Below are positions 55,261-64,000 of a stretch of 64,000 nt of DNA, in pieces (the first letter of the stretch is position 1; each line of letters starts with the position of its first letter). Both the position numbers and the translations under genes were made by a program. The notes under the pieces are model-generated. The model had not been told where the DNA came from. It saw only the letters and a list, made by a program, of their open reading frames with translations, and searched no databases. Source of the stretch: Bacteroidota bacterium (GTDB taxonomy: Bacteria; Bacteroidota; Bacteroidia; J057; JADKCL01); NCBI GenBank assembly GCA_016718825.1, contig JADKCL010000013.1, forward strand, positions 124,001 through 188,000. The letters are read 5' to 3'.

Positions 55261-56669
55261 AGGACGACAACGACTGACTGAAATCCTGATTGCGATCTTT
55301 AGCAAGATAGCAACTTTTTATGAAATGAAACCATCGTTCCTAAGAATGGAAATACTTTGGAAAATCTTTTTTTGCCTATCATTCTATCTTGGCATCACGA
55401 TAGAATGAAACGAGGGGAGGAACGCTCTTTAATAGCGATGGAAAAAGGCCAAGGGAAGCAGATAGGTGCAGGAATCGACAACTCACTTAACCCGCAACCT
55501 AAAGCCCTACGAGAAGATAACCCAGCCTAGTTGGTTTCCCAACACAGGCTGGGCCTTTTCAAATCTTCCTTTCAATGTGGCCAAAGTTTCTAAGGCAGCA
55601 ACCACAGAGAAAGCGCGATCTTTGACGTAATACTATGCTTTTTGGAGATACTGTCACAAAAAATATGGGATGGAGGGATTGCTTTGCCTTTCCTGATCCA
55701 TCCTAGAAGGTTGGTTTAGTTGGTTTGATAGGCATCTGCAAAGGTACTTATCCGTTTGGGTGCTACATGCTCCCGAACGTCAAGCGCCTTTCCAGGCGTT
55801 CCCCTCCTTCCAAAATGGTTCCTACGGGAAACATGAGCGGGAATGTGTCTTGGATGCGATAGAGGGTGATTTTTGGAGTCTCGGAAGGCGGCGGCATGGT
55901 GGGCTTTTCTATCCAGTCAATGAGAGATCGCAGGGAAAGTTTGACCCAACCTACGTTCACAAATCCCAAATTATTGTTGATTGATTGTTGGCCTCACCAG
56001 TCGCCGTCATTCCTTGCCCAAATAGATTCCAGTCCAGCTAGAAAGACTCTGATTTCTTCACTACCCAAGTTGTTTTGCAAGCGCGTGAGGGCATGGCGGC
56101 AATGTTGCCGATTTCCATCACCCCGACCACGATGAATCATAGCGCATCGTCGCTTGTCCCACGCGCTGCCCCTTGACCAGTAATCTCCTTTTATTCCTGC
56201 AAGCTCCGCTTTAGTTGATGGCGGCTGCGATTTTAAGCATGTTGATTGATTCATTCGGGGCCGACGCCAGTTGGCCCCGATGTTTCCTTTCTTTCATGTA
56301 AGCCGCATCGACCTTCGGGCCACGCCGGGAGCGAGACTTGCAGGACACCCCCCAAGAACACGCTGAATTCCAGCAAGGGCAATTGCGCTAGGGTCATTTC
56401 ATCGATCTTATTGAGGAAAACAGCAACCCAAACGCCCTTGCACATGCAGATAAGTAACGTTGCGTTCTTTCCTTTTGCCATTGCTACCCTGATAGGACGA
56501 TGGCTTTGGCGTGTTCAGGGGCAAGGGAACAGTCCGCTTCGTGCGGATGGCCCTTTGCCCCTTGTCTGATAGCAACCTAAGAAGCCACAATCAGCAAGGC
56601 CGTCCTTGCCTATTTGATCGACCACACACGTTTTTCAATTTCTCATCAATCACTTAAATCTGGTTTGCT
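55261..56669. other. Long cryptic region with hairpins and small ORFs
   Basis: No confident gene in about 1.4 kb. It holds a hairpin CCCAGCCT/AGGCTGGG (55521-55553), a stem GGGGCC/GGCCCC (about 56257-56279) and a large hairpin with arms GGGGCAAGGG and CCCTTTGCCCC plus an inner TCCGC/GCGGA stem (56518-56564). On the minus strand two frames, 56251-56481 (76 codons) and 55994-56254 (86 codons), overlap in ATGA like coupled genes. Another frame lies at 55763-55969. None of the three matches anything I know. Confidence 0.35.
55380..55407. promoter_or_regulatory. Operator-like inverted repeat
   Basis: CATTCTATC (55380-55388) and GATAGAATG (55399-55407) are perfect inverted copies around 10 bases, upstream of the helical protein gene at 55260. 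The left arm runs into TATCTTGG, close to a plus-strand -7 element, so it may also control leftover plus-strand transcription. Confidence 0.45.
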
Positions 56670-57827
56670 ATGAAAGATACCCGAACACCGACGATGCAAG
56701 GCCCAACGGTGAAACCGCCTGCCCTTACGAATGACTTTTCGGAGCAGGAGGCGCAAATGACCTCATCGGCAATGCCTCCCAAGTTTGCGCTGACCGCAAG
56801 CCCCTTGAATCCACCAAGCGATGAAGGCAACGCAAACGGCCTCACGCCGCAACAGCAAGCCGACTTGGAAAGGCTTGGATTGAGCGGAGATGAAATCGAG
56901 GCATTGGCCTACCCGATTGCAGCCCAAATACTCGCTGCAAGCACTCGCTTTGCACCAGAAGAATGGCAACAGCTTTGGCCGACTGTAAAGCGCCTTGGGC
57001 TTGTGTCCCAGATGGCGACGATCCTTGAGGACTTCTATGAAAAAGGCCATTGGCTCACGAGTCCAGATGCCGTTTCCCTTGCCATGTTGGAGGGATTCAG
57101 CTATACAAATGCAGACGGAAAGAAGCTGGGCGGCTTTTTGGAGCTTGCCCAAGACGGTGATCGCATCGGCATTCGTGCCGTGATTCCATACGACGACTTT
57201 GGAAAAGCCATCATACTCAATCCCAGGAAAACCACGACGGTGCTAGGCAGGGCCGTGGATGCAGCAAAGCATCCAGACGGGTTCAGGGGAGCGATGAACA
57301 TGCCTATTGGCACCAACTTTGTCCGGTTCCAAAAGGATTCGAGGGTAGGCGAAAACCAAGGCGGGACGAACGTGCTGGACATTGCTGACTGGACTTGGGC
57401 CAAGAACAATGCTTGGTTGCAAGCTGCCGTGGATCGCGGGGACACGATTCGGTTTATCAGTGATCCTACGTTGCCATCGACGCTTTTCAAGGATGGGAAA
57501 TTGATTGATGGGGGCATGACAGTGACAGGGCTGGAACTTGGTGTGCTTCTCAACAAAGGGCTTGCCCCCGACAAGGGTTCTGGAAATGTGGCCAAGTTCA
57601 GCAAGTCCGATCTTTTGCTCCATCCCGTCCATTGGCATAAGGTCAAAAAGGAAGTCGTCAATAAAGGGCAACTCAAGGACATGGATACAGAAGCCTACAA
57701 GCGGTTCTTGTACCGATCTGAGGATCCCGACCTTTCGCCCAAGGTTGCCAAAGACGGCAATGGCAATGTGATCGAATTTCAGTCGAATTTCTTTGGCGGA
57801 ACCCCACGCGAAATCGTTACCTCGTGA
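56670..57827 (+). CDS. Putative polymorphic-toxin-like effector
   Basis: A 385-residue cytoplasmic protein without a signal peptide. The N-terminus (residues 1-50) is Pro/Thr-rich with MPPKFALTASPLNPP, similar to leader regions of Bacteroidota proteins loaded on contractile injection systems. A helical middle (LSGDEIEALAYPIAAQILAA) follows. The C-terminal region has TNVLDIADWTWAKNNAWLQA and VDRGDTIRFISDP, then MTVTGLELGVLLNKGL; I recall similar patterns at the C-termini of polymorphic toxins, but cannot name the domain. It is followed by two homologous small proteins arranged like immunity genes. A strong hairpin at 56518-56564 precedes it. Confidence 0.5.
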   Translation: MKDTRTPTMQGPTVKPPALTNDFSEQEAQMTSSAMPPKFALTASPLNPPSDEGNANGLTPQQQADLERLGLSGDEIEALAYPIAAQILAASTRFAPEEWQQLWPTVKRLGLVSQMATILEDFYEKGHWLTSPDAVSLAMLEGFSYTNADGKKLGGFLELAQDGDRIGIRAVIPYDDFGKAIILNPRKTTTVLGRAVDAAKHPDGFRGAMNMPIGTNFVRFQKDSRVGENQGGTNVLDIADWTWAKNNAWLQAAVDRGDTIRFISDPTLPSTLFKDGKLIDGGMTVTGLELGVLLNKGLAPDKGSGNVAKFSKSDLLLHPVHWHKVKKEVVNKGQLKDMDTEAYKRFLYRSEDPDLSPKVAKDGNGNVIEFQSNFFGGTPREIVTS

Positions 57828-57874
57828 TTTTCGTCCCTAAGATTTTCCTAATTTACTCGTTCAATTGAAGTCCA

Positions 57875-58432
57875 ATGAATCCTCAAAATACCTACTTTGA
57901 CCTTGCCTCATTCGTGAATCGATACATGGTAGAGAGCATTGATAAATATCATTTTCTCCAAGGCAAGGGGCATGGCGATATTCTGACCCTCACTAATTCT
58001 CACTGCATCATCTATCTTCAAAATTTTGGAGAGGGAGTAGGTTTCTCCTTTGCCGCGATTTCAGACCCGGAAACGGAGTTCTCGTTGTCTGAATATCTCG
58101 ATGCTTTTGTGCAAGGAGGGAGGCAGAAATATTGGCCCAAACCGCCACAAGACATCGACTTGGAGCAAAAGTTAATCGATGACATGTTGGCATTTAATCT
58201 GGTGCTGACTTCGGAGGTTCTTGCATTGCCTTTGGCTGGGGATTTTTCTTGGAGTTCCAAATTAACTGCTTACAATGAGGAATATTCACGCCTTGGTCAA
58301 GAATTGACACGGCTTGAAGTGATAGACGAGCATCCAGAATGCGATGCTATTTGGCGCAAGAATTTGAATGGCGACCTCACTTGGATGGACGATGTAAGGC
58401 GCATTCTAGCCGAGCAGGAGTCCAAATCCTAA
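57875..58432 (+). CDS. Candidate immunity protein 1
   Basis: A 185-residue cytoplasmic protein. The C-terminal half contains LPLAGDFSWSSKLTAYNEEY and later LTWMDDVRRILAEQ, which align with the following gene's EPLEGNFSWIADYRRIEAEA and HTWIADAREFIGSNL. The two are tandem homologs. Position 48 bases after the effector-like gene suggests immunity or accessory function. No known domain. Confidence 0.5.
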   Translation: MNPQNTYFDLASFVNRYMVESIDKYHFLQGKGHGDILTLTNSHCIIYLQNFGEGVGFSFAAISDPETEFSLSEYLDAFVQGGRQKYWPKPPQDIDLEQKLIDDMLAFNLVLTSEVLALPLAGDFSWSSKLTAYNEEYSRLGQELTRLEVIDEHPECDAIWRKNLNGDLTWMDDVRRILAEQESKS

Positions 58433-58535
58433 TCTAAAACGCTTGTAGGCAGATTCACAGAACGTCCCATCGTCGGGATGGTTGGGAGAGTCATGCCCTG
58501 AAATTGGAAAATCAGTATGCTATGAATCAATCTGG

Positions 58536-59219
58536 ATGGACATGGAAATCTCAAGGGAATGGTTGCGCTTGCCCGTTTCGACGGTGAAGAAGGCAATGTC
58601 GCCGAGTCGCAACGAGGCCCACATATTGCAATCGGTGGTTGCCCGATTGGCCACGGCCATTGAGCGACATTCGCTCAAGGCAAGCCGTGCTGCCAACAAC
58701 GAGGCGACCCTTGAAAACGGCCTTTGCAGGTTGCATTTTTCAGGGCTTTACGAGGACAGGGTGCTTTGCAGGTTTTCCAACAAGGGGCGCTTTGGCGGGA
58801 AGGATTTCGACCTTGCGCTTTACCTGTACGTGCGGTTCGGGGATTGGGCCTTGGAGCTGCTTCCGTGTCCAGACGGTGATTGGGACAATGAAAGGCGGGT
58901 GCTGCACTATCTCGACGGCTTCAATGCCCTGCTGCTGGATGGGTGGCTGCAAGAACCGCTGGAGGGCAATTTCTCGTGGATTGCCGACTACCGCAGGATC
59001 GAGGCGGAGGCTTGCGCCCTGCTCCAACATCTTGCAGCCATCAAGGCGCAATATTTGGCCCTCTGGACGGCGATTCGCAGCAAGTTGGCTGCAAGCGACC
59101 ACACTTGGATTGCCGATGCGCGTGAATTCATTGGTAGCAACCTGTTTCACGGCGATGCGGCGCAATTGCCGCCGATTGCCGAAATCCACCCCGTGAAAGT
59201 CGGGGTTCCAACGGCCTGA
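58536..59219 (+). CDS. Candidate immunity protein 2 (homolog of the preceding gene)
   Basis: A 227-residue cytoplasmic protein from the ATG at 58536 (MDMEISREWLRLPVSTVKKA); an alternative TTG at 58482 adds 18 residues. Shared pattern with the previous protein: a short strand pair (CRLHFSGLYEDRVLCRFS), then LDGFNALLLDGWLQEPLEGNFSWIA (split here as LDGFNALLLDGW and EPLEGNFSWIA), and the closing TWIADAREFI. Two adjacent paralogs after an effector-like gene fit an immunity expansion. Confidence 0.5.
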   Translation: MDMEISREWLRLPVSTVKKAMSPSRNEAHILQSVVARLATAIERHSLKASRAANNEATLENGLCRLHFSGLYEDRVLCRFSNKGRFGGKDFDLALYLYVRFGDWALELLPCPDGDWDNERRVLHYLDGFNALLLDGWLQEPLEGNFSWIADYRRIEAEACALLQHLAAIKAQYLALWTAIRSKLAASDHTWIADAREFIGSNLFHGDAAQLPPIAEIHPVKVGVPTA

Positions 59220-59267
59220 TGGCCGATTCTTAGGTAGTATTTGTTCATGTAATCAACCATCAAGGAT

Positions 59268-62200
59268 ATGAGAACTCATTTCCCCGATACCCTTTTGCTT
59301 TTGCTTTTCATGGTCGCCGCAAGTGCGGCCCATTCCCAATCCAGCCCAAGCCCGGTGATCCAGGACTACGACAACACGAGCTTGCCCGTCACGTACCAGA
59401 TCAACTCCGACACGACCTTTTGCAAGGGCCACAGCATCACGCTGCACGGCCAATATTTCAAGAAGGCGACATCGGGCGAGCTTTGGGACACCACCCAGGT
59501 TTTTCTTGGAGGGCAAAGGATTTGGCCGCAGTCCATCACAAGCATGATGGGCGGCACCAACGACCGCATCGTGATTCAGATTCCCCCCGCCTACACGATC
59601 GACACTTGCTTGCGGGTGGAGATTGTGAAACGGACGATACTTGCCCTCGACACTTTCCAATACACCGTCACCGACACCATCTGCCTCACGGGCGATGTGG
59701 CCCAAGTGGCCTACCAAGGCTCGATCTTCTGCCTCGGTGACCCGAACCCATTGCCCTCGGTCACGCTCATGCCGCCGACCGCCACGGGCATGTTTTGCTG
59801 CCGCACGGGCGCTCCTGGGTTTTGGGTCAATCCAAGCACGGGCGAGATTCCGCTGCACCTTGGGGCGGTGGGCAACAACAACCAGTTCCTCTACTGCTCC
59901 AACCATCCACGCTGCTCCGACACGGTGGCCTTTGCCGTGTCGATCAGGCCAAAGCAACCCGCAGTCGCGACGATCAACGGCCTCACCCAAGTGACCGTCT
60001 GCCAAGACGGTGGACTTGTGAGGCCCGACTCTGCAAACCTCTTTCCCGCCGGGGCAGTTTTCCGTTCGCCCACGGGCCTCTACCAATTGAATCCCTTCAC
60101 AGGATTGTTTGACCCGGCCTTGTCGCCCGTGGGCTTGCACGAGCTCTGGTACGTCCCCGTCGGCGGTGGTTGCTATGACAGCACCATGATCCAAGTGATC
60201 GTGCTGCCAACTTCGACGGCCACGGTGGGCTATCCAGCAGTCCCGCTCAATCTTGGAGTCCCTACCCTTTGCCAAGGCACCCAGGCGGTTTGGCCCTCGT
60301 TCACGAGCGGCAATTCGGGCGGCACCTTCATTGCAAGCCCAAGCGGACTCGACCTCGGCGGTGCGGGCGACATTGCCCCGGCTAACAGCCAGACGGGCAT
60401 CTACACCGTCCAGTATGCGACCACGGGCCAATGCCCCGACACCGTGACGGCCATCGCCAACCTGCACATCGACACGACCCTTTCAGCCCAATTCACCCTG
60501 CCACAGACGCAATATTGCGCCCAAGGTGTGCTTGGGCCATCGGCCCAAAGCGCAACGGGGACTTGGCAAGTGACCAGCACGACCGGGCAGGTGCTTTTCA
60601 GCCAAGGCACGGCACCTATTGCAGTTGCGGCGACTGGCATTGCCAGCGGCGCAAACTACCAGTTGCGGCACGTCACGGGCGGCTTTTGCTCCGACATGGC
60701 CTCGGTTCCATTCTCGGTGCTTGCGACCGACAACCCCGCATTCACCTACCCGCCCAACGGCAATTTCTGCATCGGCGATCCCGACCCTTGGCCACTCGTG
60801 CAAGGCATCATGGGCTATTTCCACGCCGTCACCCCCTTGACGGTGGTGGACATCGACGGGCGCTTGCACCTGAGCGCAAGCGGGGCGGGTACGCACACAA
60901 TCAGGCATATCACAGGCGGCACATGCAAGGACAGCACGGACGTGACCGTGAACATCTTCGGGAACGCATCGGCCAATTTCGCCTACCCTGCATCGGTGTT
61001 TTGCAGCGGCGACACCAACCCCTTGCCCCAAATCCTCGGAACGCCAGGCGGCGGGCATTCTCGGCGGATTCTGGCTTGGCCGTCGATAGCGTTTCGGGCG
61101 CGATCCTGGTTGCCCAATCACAGGAGGAATCTGGAATGTGACCTACACGCTCACTGGCAGTTGCCAAGCACAGTTCACGCAGACGGTTCAAATCAGCCCT
61201 ACCGATTCATCCACCATCATCGCCTATGTTCCCAACCACTACTGCCAATCCGAACCCGACGCGATACCCCTGGTCCTCGGTGACACGGTGGGCAGCTTTG
61301 TAGCGGGTGGTGGCATTGTCTTCAGCAACACCGACAGGGGGCAGCTCGACTTGAGCGCGATGCAGCCGGGAGGGCCATACATCGTGTACTATGACATCGA
61401 CAACCGTTGCGCCATCGACACACGCGACTCGGTTTGGATCGACGTTCCCGACAATCCATTCTTTTCCTATCCGCAATCCAGCTATTGCGAGGGCGGGGCC
61501 AATCCTTTTCCATCGATCATCGCCTTGTCGGGCGGCACTTTCAGCGAGATCACCGGGAGCGTCATTTTCGCAAACGCGACCACGGGCGAGATCGATGCAA
61601 GCGCGAGTGTCCAAGGTGGCCCGTACTTCATCCAATACACCACGGCGGGGCCATGCCCTGAATCGTCCAGCCAGCAACTTACGATCATGCCCAAGCCACT
61701 TTCCGCAAGCCTCACCGTGTCGCCCGACACGACCTATTGCACGGGCCAAAGCCTGATCCTGCAAGCCACGGCGGGAGGGGCAACGGTTTGGAGGTGGTAC
61801 ATGAATGGCAGCCTGACAGCCATCACGGACGACATGCTCATGCTGGACGCGCAATTGACGGGCCTCGACAGCGTATCGGTCGCAATGGTGAATACACAGG
61901 GATGCAGCGACAGCCTCACAGCGGTCTTGAGGGGCTTGCCAGCGCCAAGGCTCACGGCAACCATCTTGAAGGCGGAAACCAATGTGCTAGGCTCCTCACA
62001 GGTGGAGGTGCAGCTTGCCACCGACATTCCAGGCACGGTCGTGGACTGGCAAGCCATCGGCACCAATCTGCGCGACATCACCCCCGAATTCGGGAGCATC
62101 GCGGCCTTTGGCCCCGCCAATCCCGCCACGCTGCCCATCGGGGCCACGTTTGTCGCCCCATTCGACCTCGGGCGGCTCAAGTTGCTGCTATCGCCCCGCA

Positions 62201-62520
62201 ATGCCTCGTGCGCCGGGTTCCGCGACACGGTGGTAGTGATTTTGAGTCCCGACACGCTGCCCATCTTCGTCCCGGAGGTTTTCACAGCCAATGGGGACGG
62301 CAAGAACGACACATGGATGATTACATGCCTACCGGGCATCAACCCCGGCGACTACAAGATGCACCTCTTCAATGATGCGGGCGGCAAGGTGCTGGAAATG
62401 GATGGGCTGCACCAGAATTTCGACGGCGGCTCCCTGCCAGACGGCGTGTATTGGTGGGTGCTGCAAGACACGCAGGGCCGCGACTTGCAAGCGGGTGGAC
62501 TCACGATCAGAAGAAAATGA
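59268..62520 (+). CDS. Large type B T9SS repeat protein (two frameshifts)
   Basis: Joined across frame changes near 61055 and 61125 this is about 1,084 residues. A signal peptide (TLLLLLFMVAASAAHSQ) is followed by many Ig-like repeats with a shared form: a strand ending in FCxGDxNPxP (as in FCSGDTNPLPQILGTPGG), an FSxxxG turn and a closing YTVxYxxxGxCPD. The C-terminal 85 residues are the gliding-motility-associated domain (PEVFTANGDGKNDTWMI). It should be exported by T9SS and form a long surface fibre. GC content is visibly higher than in neighbouring genes. Each repair restores the repeat pattern exactly, which favours sequencing error. Confidence 0.8.
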
Positions 62521-62536
62521 AACTCAGGAAATAAGA

Positions 62537-62845
62537 ATGGAAACAGAGAGCGAGACATTGGAGAAAATCGCGGACATGGGACTGCCCAAAGGGCATCTAA
62601 AGTTCGACCAAAAGCGCAAATTCAAATTCCGGGTGACCTTCAAGGCCACTGTGGGAGCTTCAAAGGCTAGGGAAAGCAGCTTCTCCTACTATGACTTGGT
62701 ATCGGCCCGCAAGTGCTACCGCGACATCCTCTTGGCCTTCTACAAGGGCAGGGAGATAGAGTCGTTTGCCGTTTGCCTGAACCACCACGGCTCGAAGAAA
62801 TGGGAGAAGCCCATCCATGCGGAGGCCACCGACGAGGGTAGTTGA
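62537..62845 (+). CDS. Hypothetical small basic protein
   Basis: A 102-residue cytoplasmic protein from ATG 62537, preceded by AGGAAATAAGA, a fair ribosome-binding site. The centre is strand-rich and basic (KFDQKRKFKFRVTFKATVGA; YYDLVSARKCYRDILLAFYK), suggesting nucleic-acid binding, with no known family. It starts 17 bases after the large repeat protein and may be cotranscribed. The next feature downstream is an 11-bp repeat array. Confidence 0.5.
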   Translation: METESETLEKIADMGLPKGHLKFDQKRKFKFRVTFKATVGASKARESSFSYYDLVSARKCYRDILLAFYKGREIESFAVCLNHHGSKKWEKPIHAEATDEGS

Positions 62846-62913
62846 GACACACGGAATCGAATAGAGAACGTGTCGGTGTAGGTGGGAAATGTAGCAAAAT
62901 GGCAAATGTCTCC

Positions 62914-63022
62914 TTTTCGGATACTTTTCCACTTCTTTTCGCCTTCTTTTCCGATACTTTTGCTGTTTTCGTGTCTTCTTTTCCTCTATTTTTCCTCTTC
63001 TCATCGGCTTCTTTTTTGGGGA
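62914..63022 (+). repeat. Array C: ten 11-bp phased repeats
   Basis: Units include TTTTCGGATAC, TTTTCCACTTC, TTTTCGCCTTC, TTTTCCGATAC, then after a one-base slip TTTTCCTCTAT, TTTTCCTCTTC and TCATCGGCTTC. The motif TTTTCCGATAC matches the core of array D (TTCCGACAC). It lies between the basic protein gene and the gene at 63133, at about -111 to -219 of that start, and in the same orientation as array A has relative to its gene. Confidence 0.8.
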
Positions 63023-63132
63023 ATGGTTGCAAAATTTTGTCAAAAGCCATTCATTGCGTTTTGCATTGATAACCAATGTTTTATGAATTCGTACAAGGGG
63101 TATGGGCCAGAAAATCCCCCTGATTCAGAAAA

Positions 63133-63483
63133 ATGGAAACCAAGACGGGAAAATCATCAATCGCAGCGTTCCGCCAGCAGATCGTGGAGCTGCAAGAATA
63201 CACCTTGACCGCCACGGAAGCCGAGGTCGAGACCACCTTTCAGCGGCTCGTGCCAAACTCCAACGGAATGCTGGGTGAGGCACAGGTGTGGCAGCACCTA
63301 GGCTCCAAGCGGCGGGCGATCATCGCCTTCCTCGACCAGATGTATGGCGTGACCGAGAAAATGGAGATGGTGCGCGAGATCGCCAGAACCACCGAATCGC
63401 TCGGAATGCCAGACTGCGGCGTGGAAGGAATGCCTACGTTCGGGGAGCGGGCTAGGCAAGCCGAAGAAATTTTTGAGTTTTAG
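63133..63483 (+). CDS. Small helical protein bracketed by repeat arrays
   Basis: A 116-residue cytoplasmic protein, all helical (FRQQIVELQEYTLTATEAEV; LGSKRRAIIAFLDQMYGVTE). No domain is recognised, and it is not visibly similar to the winged-helix protein at 46757, but it sits in the same arrangement: array C before it and array D after it. A DNA-binding or structural role with the arrays is plausible only by context. Confidence 0.5.
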   Translation: METKTGKSSIAAFRQQIVELQEYTLTATEAEVETTFQRLVPNSNGMLGEAQVWQHLGSKRRAIIAFLDQMYGVTEKMEMVREIARTTESLGMPDCGVEGMPTFGERARQAEEIFEF

Positions 63484-63510
63484 GTGGCTTCTTGCCATTG
63501 CCTAACGAAT

Positions 63511-63542
63511 ACCGCCCCGTGAGTTCAGTCTCATGGGGCGGT
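63511..63542 (+). terminator. Terminator after the 63133 gene
   Basis: ACCGCCCC (63511-63518) pairs with GGGGCGGT (63535-63542), with additional inner GAG/CTC pairing; 28 bases after the stop. Confidence 0.75.
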
Positions 63543-63649
63543 TCCTATTCCCCGACCAACGTAAAGATGCGGCAGAATGGCCCGAGAAAATCAAGCAAAA
63601 CCATGCTAATGGAGTGGAGTTGCTGCCCATCATCCCCTCGAAAAAGGAA

Positions 63650-63737
63650 TTTCCGACACCTTTCCGACACATCTCCGACACCTTCCCGACATCATTCCAT
63701 ACAAATCCCGACACATTTCCGACACTTTTCCTCTTTC
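63650..63737 (+). repeat. Array D: eight 11-bp phased repeats
   Basis: Eight exact 11-base units: TTTCCGACACC, TTTCCGACACA, TCTCCGACACC, TTCCCGACATC, ATTCCATACAA, ATCCCGACACA, TTTCCGACACT, TTTCCTCTTTC. This is the most regular array; the core is TTCCGACAC. It lies downstream of the gene at 63133 beyond its terminator. Confidence 0.85.
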
Positions 63738-64000
63738 CCCCTGGTGCAACAAACGATTCGTGTACCTTTCCAGATAGCGTCCACAAAATCCAGCCCTTCG
63801 ACTACCTGTTTCCAATAAATGTCCATGCGATTTGCTTGCATTTCTAGTTTGTGTCCACAAACGTTGGATGGATGCAGTAACTGCACGCGACCTGTTTCCA
63901 GCGAATCCCCCAAAACTTGTCTCGAACCCATTCTTATGAATTGTTTCCGAAATGGTACGCATCATTCTGAAATAATATCGAAATTGTAATGAAATATAAT
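63738..64000. other. Gene-free end of the window with smaller repeats
   Basis: No complete gene. Three dispersed near-copies of (A)CCTGTTTCCA occur (63764 as ACCTTTCCA, 63804 and 63891), and GTCCACAAA appears twice (from about 63779 and 63853). The last 60 bases are AT-rich. These may be outlying binding sites related to array D. Confidence 0.4.

Noticed and set aside
62914..63737. CRISPR array
   Set aside because: Repeat units are only 11 bases with no spacers, and no cas gene is present.
63630..63965. Open frames over array D
   Set aside because: They are open only because of the repeat; an 11-base period cannot be a coding repeat.
1..64000. tRNA, rRNA or integrase attachment-site repeats
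   Set aside because: No tRNA-like T-arm with matching acceptor stem and no long direct repeat flanking the integrase region were found by eye.

Overview
The window looks like a chromosome segment of a gliding or surface-active member of the Bacteroidota, probably near the Saprospiria/Chitinophagia. The support is a GldN-type secretion/motility protein, seven proteins with type IX secretion (T9SS) C-terminal signals (five short type A tails, two CHU_C/type B domains), a three-gene Mla lipid-transport set, Bacteroidota-style promoters (TTG, about 17-20 bases, TAnnTTTG) and a phage_int_SAM_5-like tyrosine recombinase. No rRNA, tRNA or CRISPR array was seen.

Layout. 1-9 kb: a PKD protein cut by the window edge, an ABC exporter, a TolB-like secreted protein, a VPS10/sortilin-like protein broken by at least nine frameshifts, and a saccharopine-dehydrogenase-like enzyme. 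9-12 kb: an intergenic region with two perfect DnaA boxes, a large helical protein, and a 745-base gene-free stretch that appears to hold two tandem small RNA genes. 12-20 kb: a lectin/PKD type B T9SS adhesin coupled to a DUF985 cupin, an FkbM methyltransferase, an orphan gldN and another T9SS protein. 20-27 kb: an ATPase remnant, an S37-type tripeptidyl peptidase coupled to a small lipoprotein, a membrane-anchored TPR protein and a P2-type cation ATPase. 28-38 kb, mostly plus strand: an alcohol dehydrogenase/hydrolase pair, two DUF3494 ice-binding-like proteins flanking a double-OmpA outer-membrane protein, and mlaE-mlaF-mlaD. 39-44 kb: a T9SS protein, two small beta-barrel proteins and a tail-fibre-like protein in a minus-strand run. 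44-64 kb is accessory: an IS200-like/RAYT transposase with REP hairpins, a tyrosine recombinase, secreted cargo including a matrixin-like metalloprotease, a candidate toxin with two tandem homologous candidate immunity proteins, and two small genes each bracketed by arrays of 11-bp phased repeats.

The most unusual signal is those four 11-bp arrays (46624-46722, 47252-47361, 62914-63022, 63650-63737). Their period is one helical turn and not a multiple of three, they lie outside genes, and two of them share a TTCCGA(T/C)AC core. They recall the 11-bp repeats of plasmid R1 parC, but no partition ATPase is visible.

Many otherwise conserved genes contain single-base frameshifts, often in homopolymers. 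Most are more simply explained as residual sequencing errors than as real mutations, so these genes are given as whole genes with the break noted. The VPS10 gene and the ATPase remnant at 20.3 kb are the likeliest true pseudogenes.
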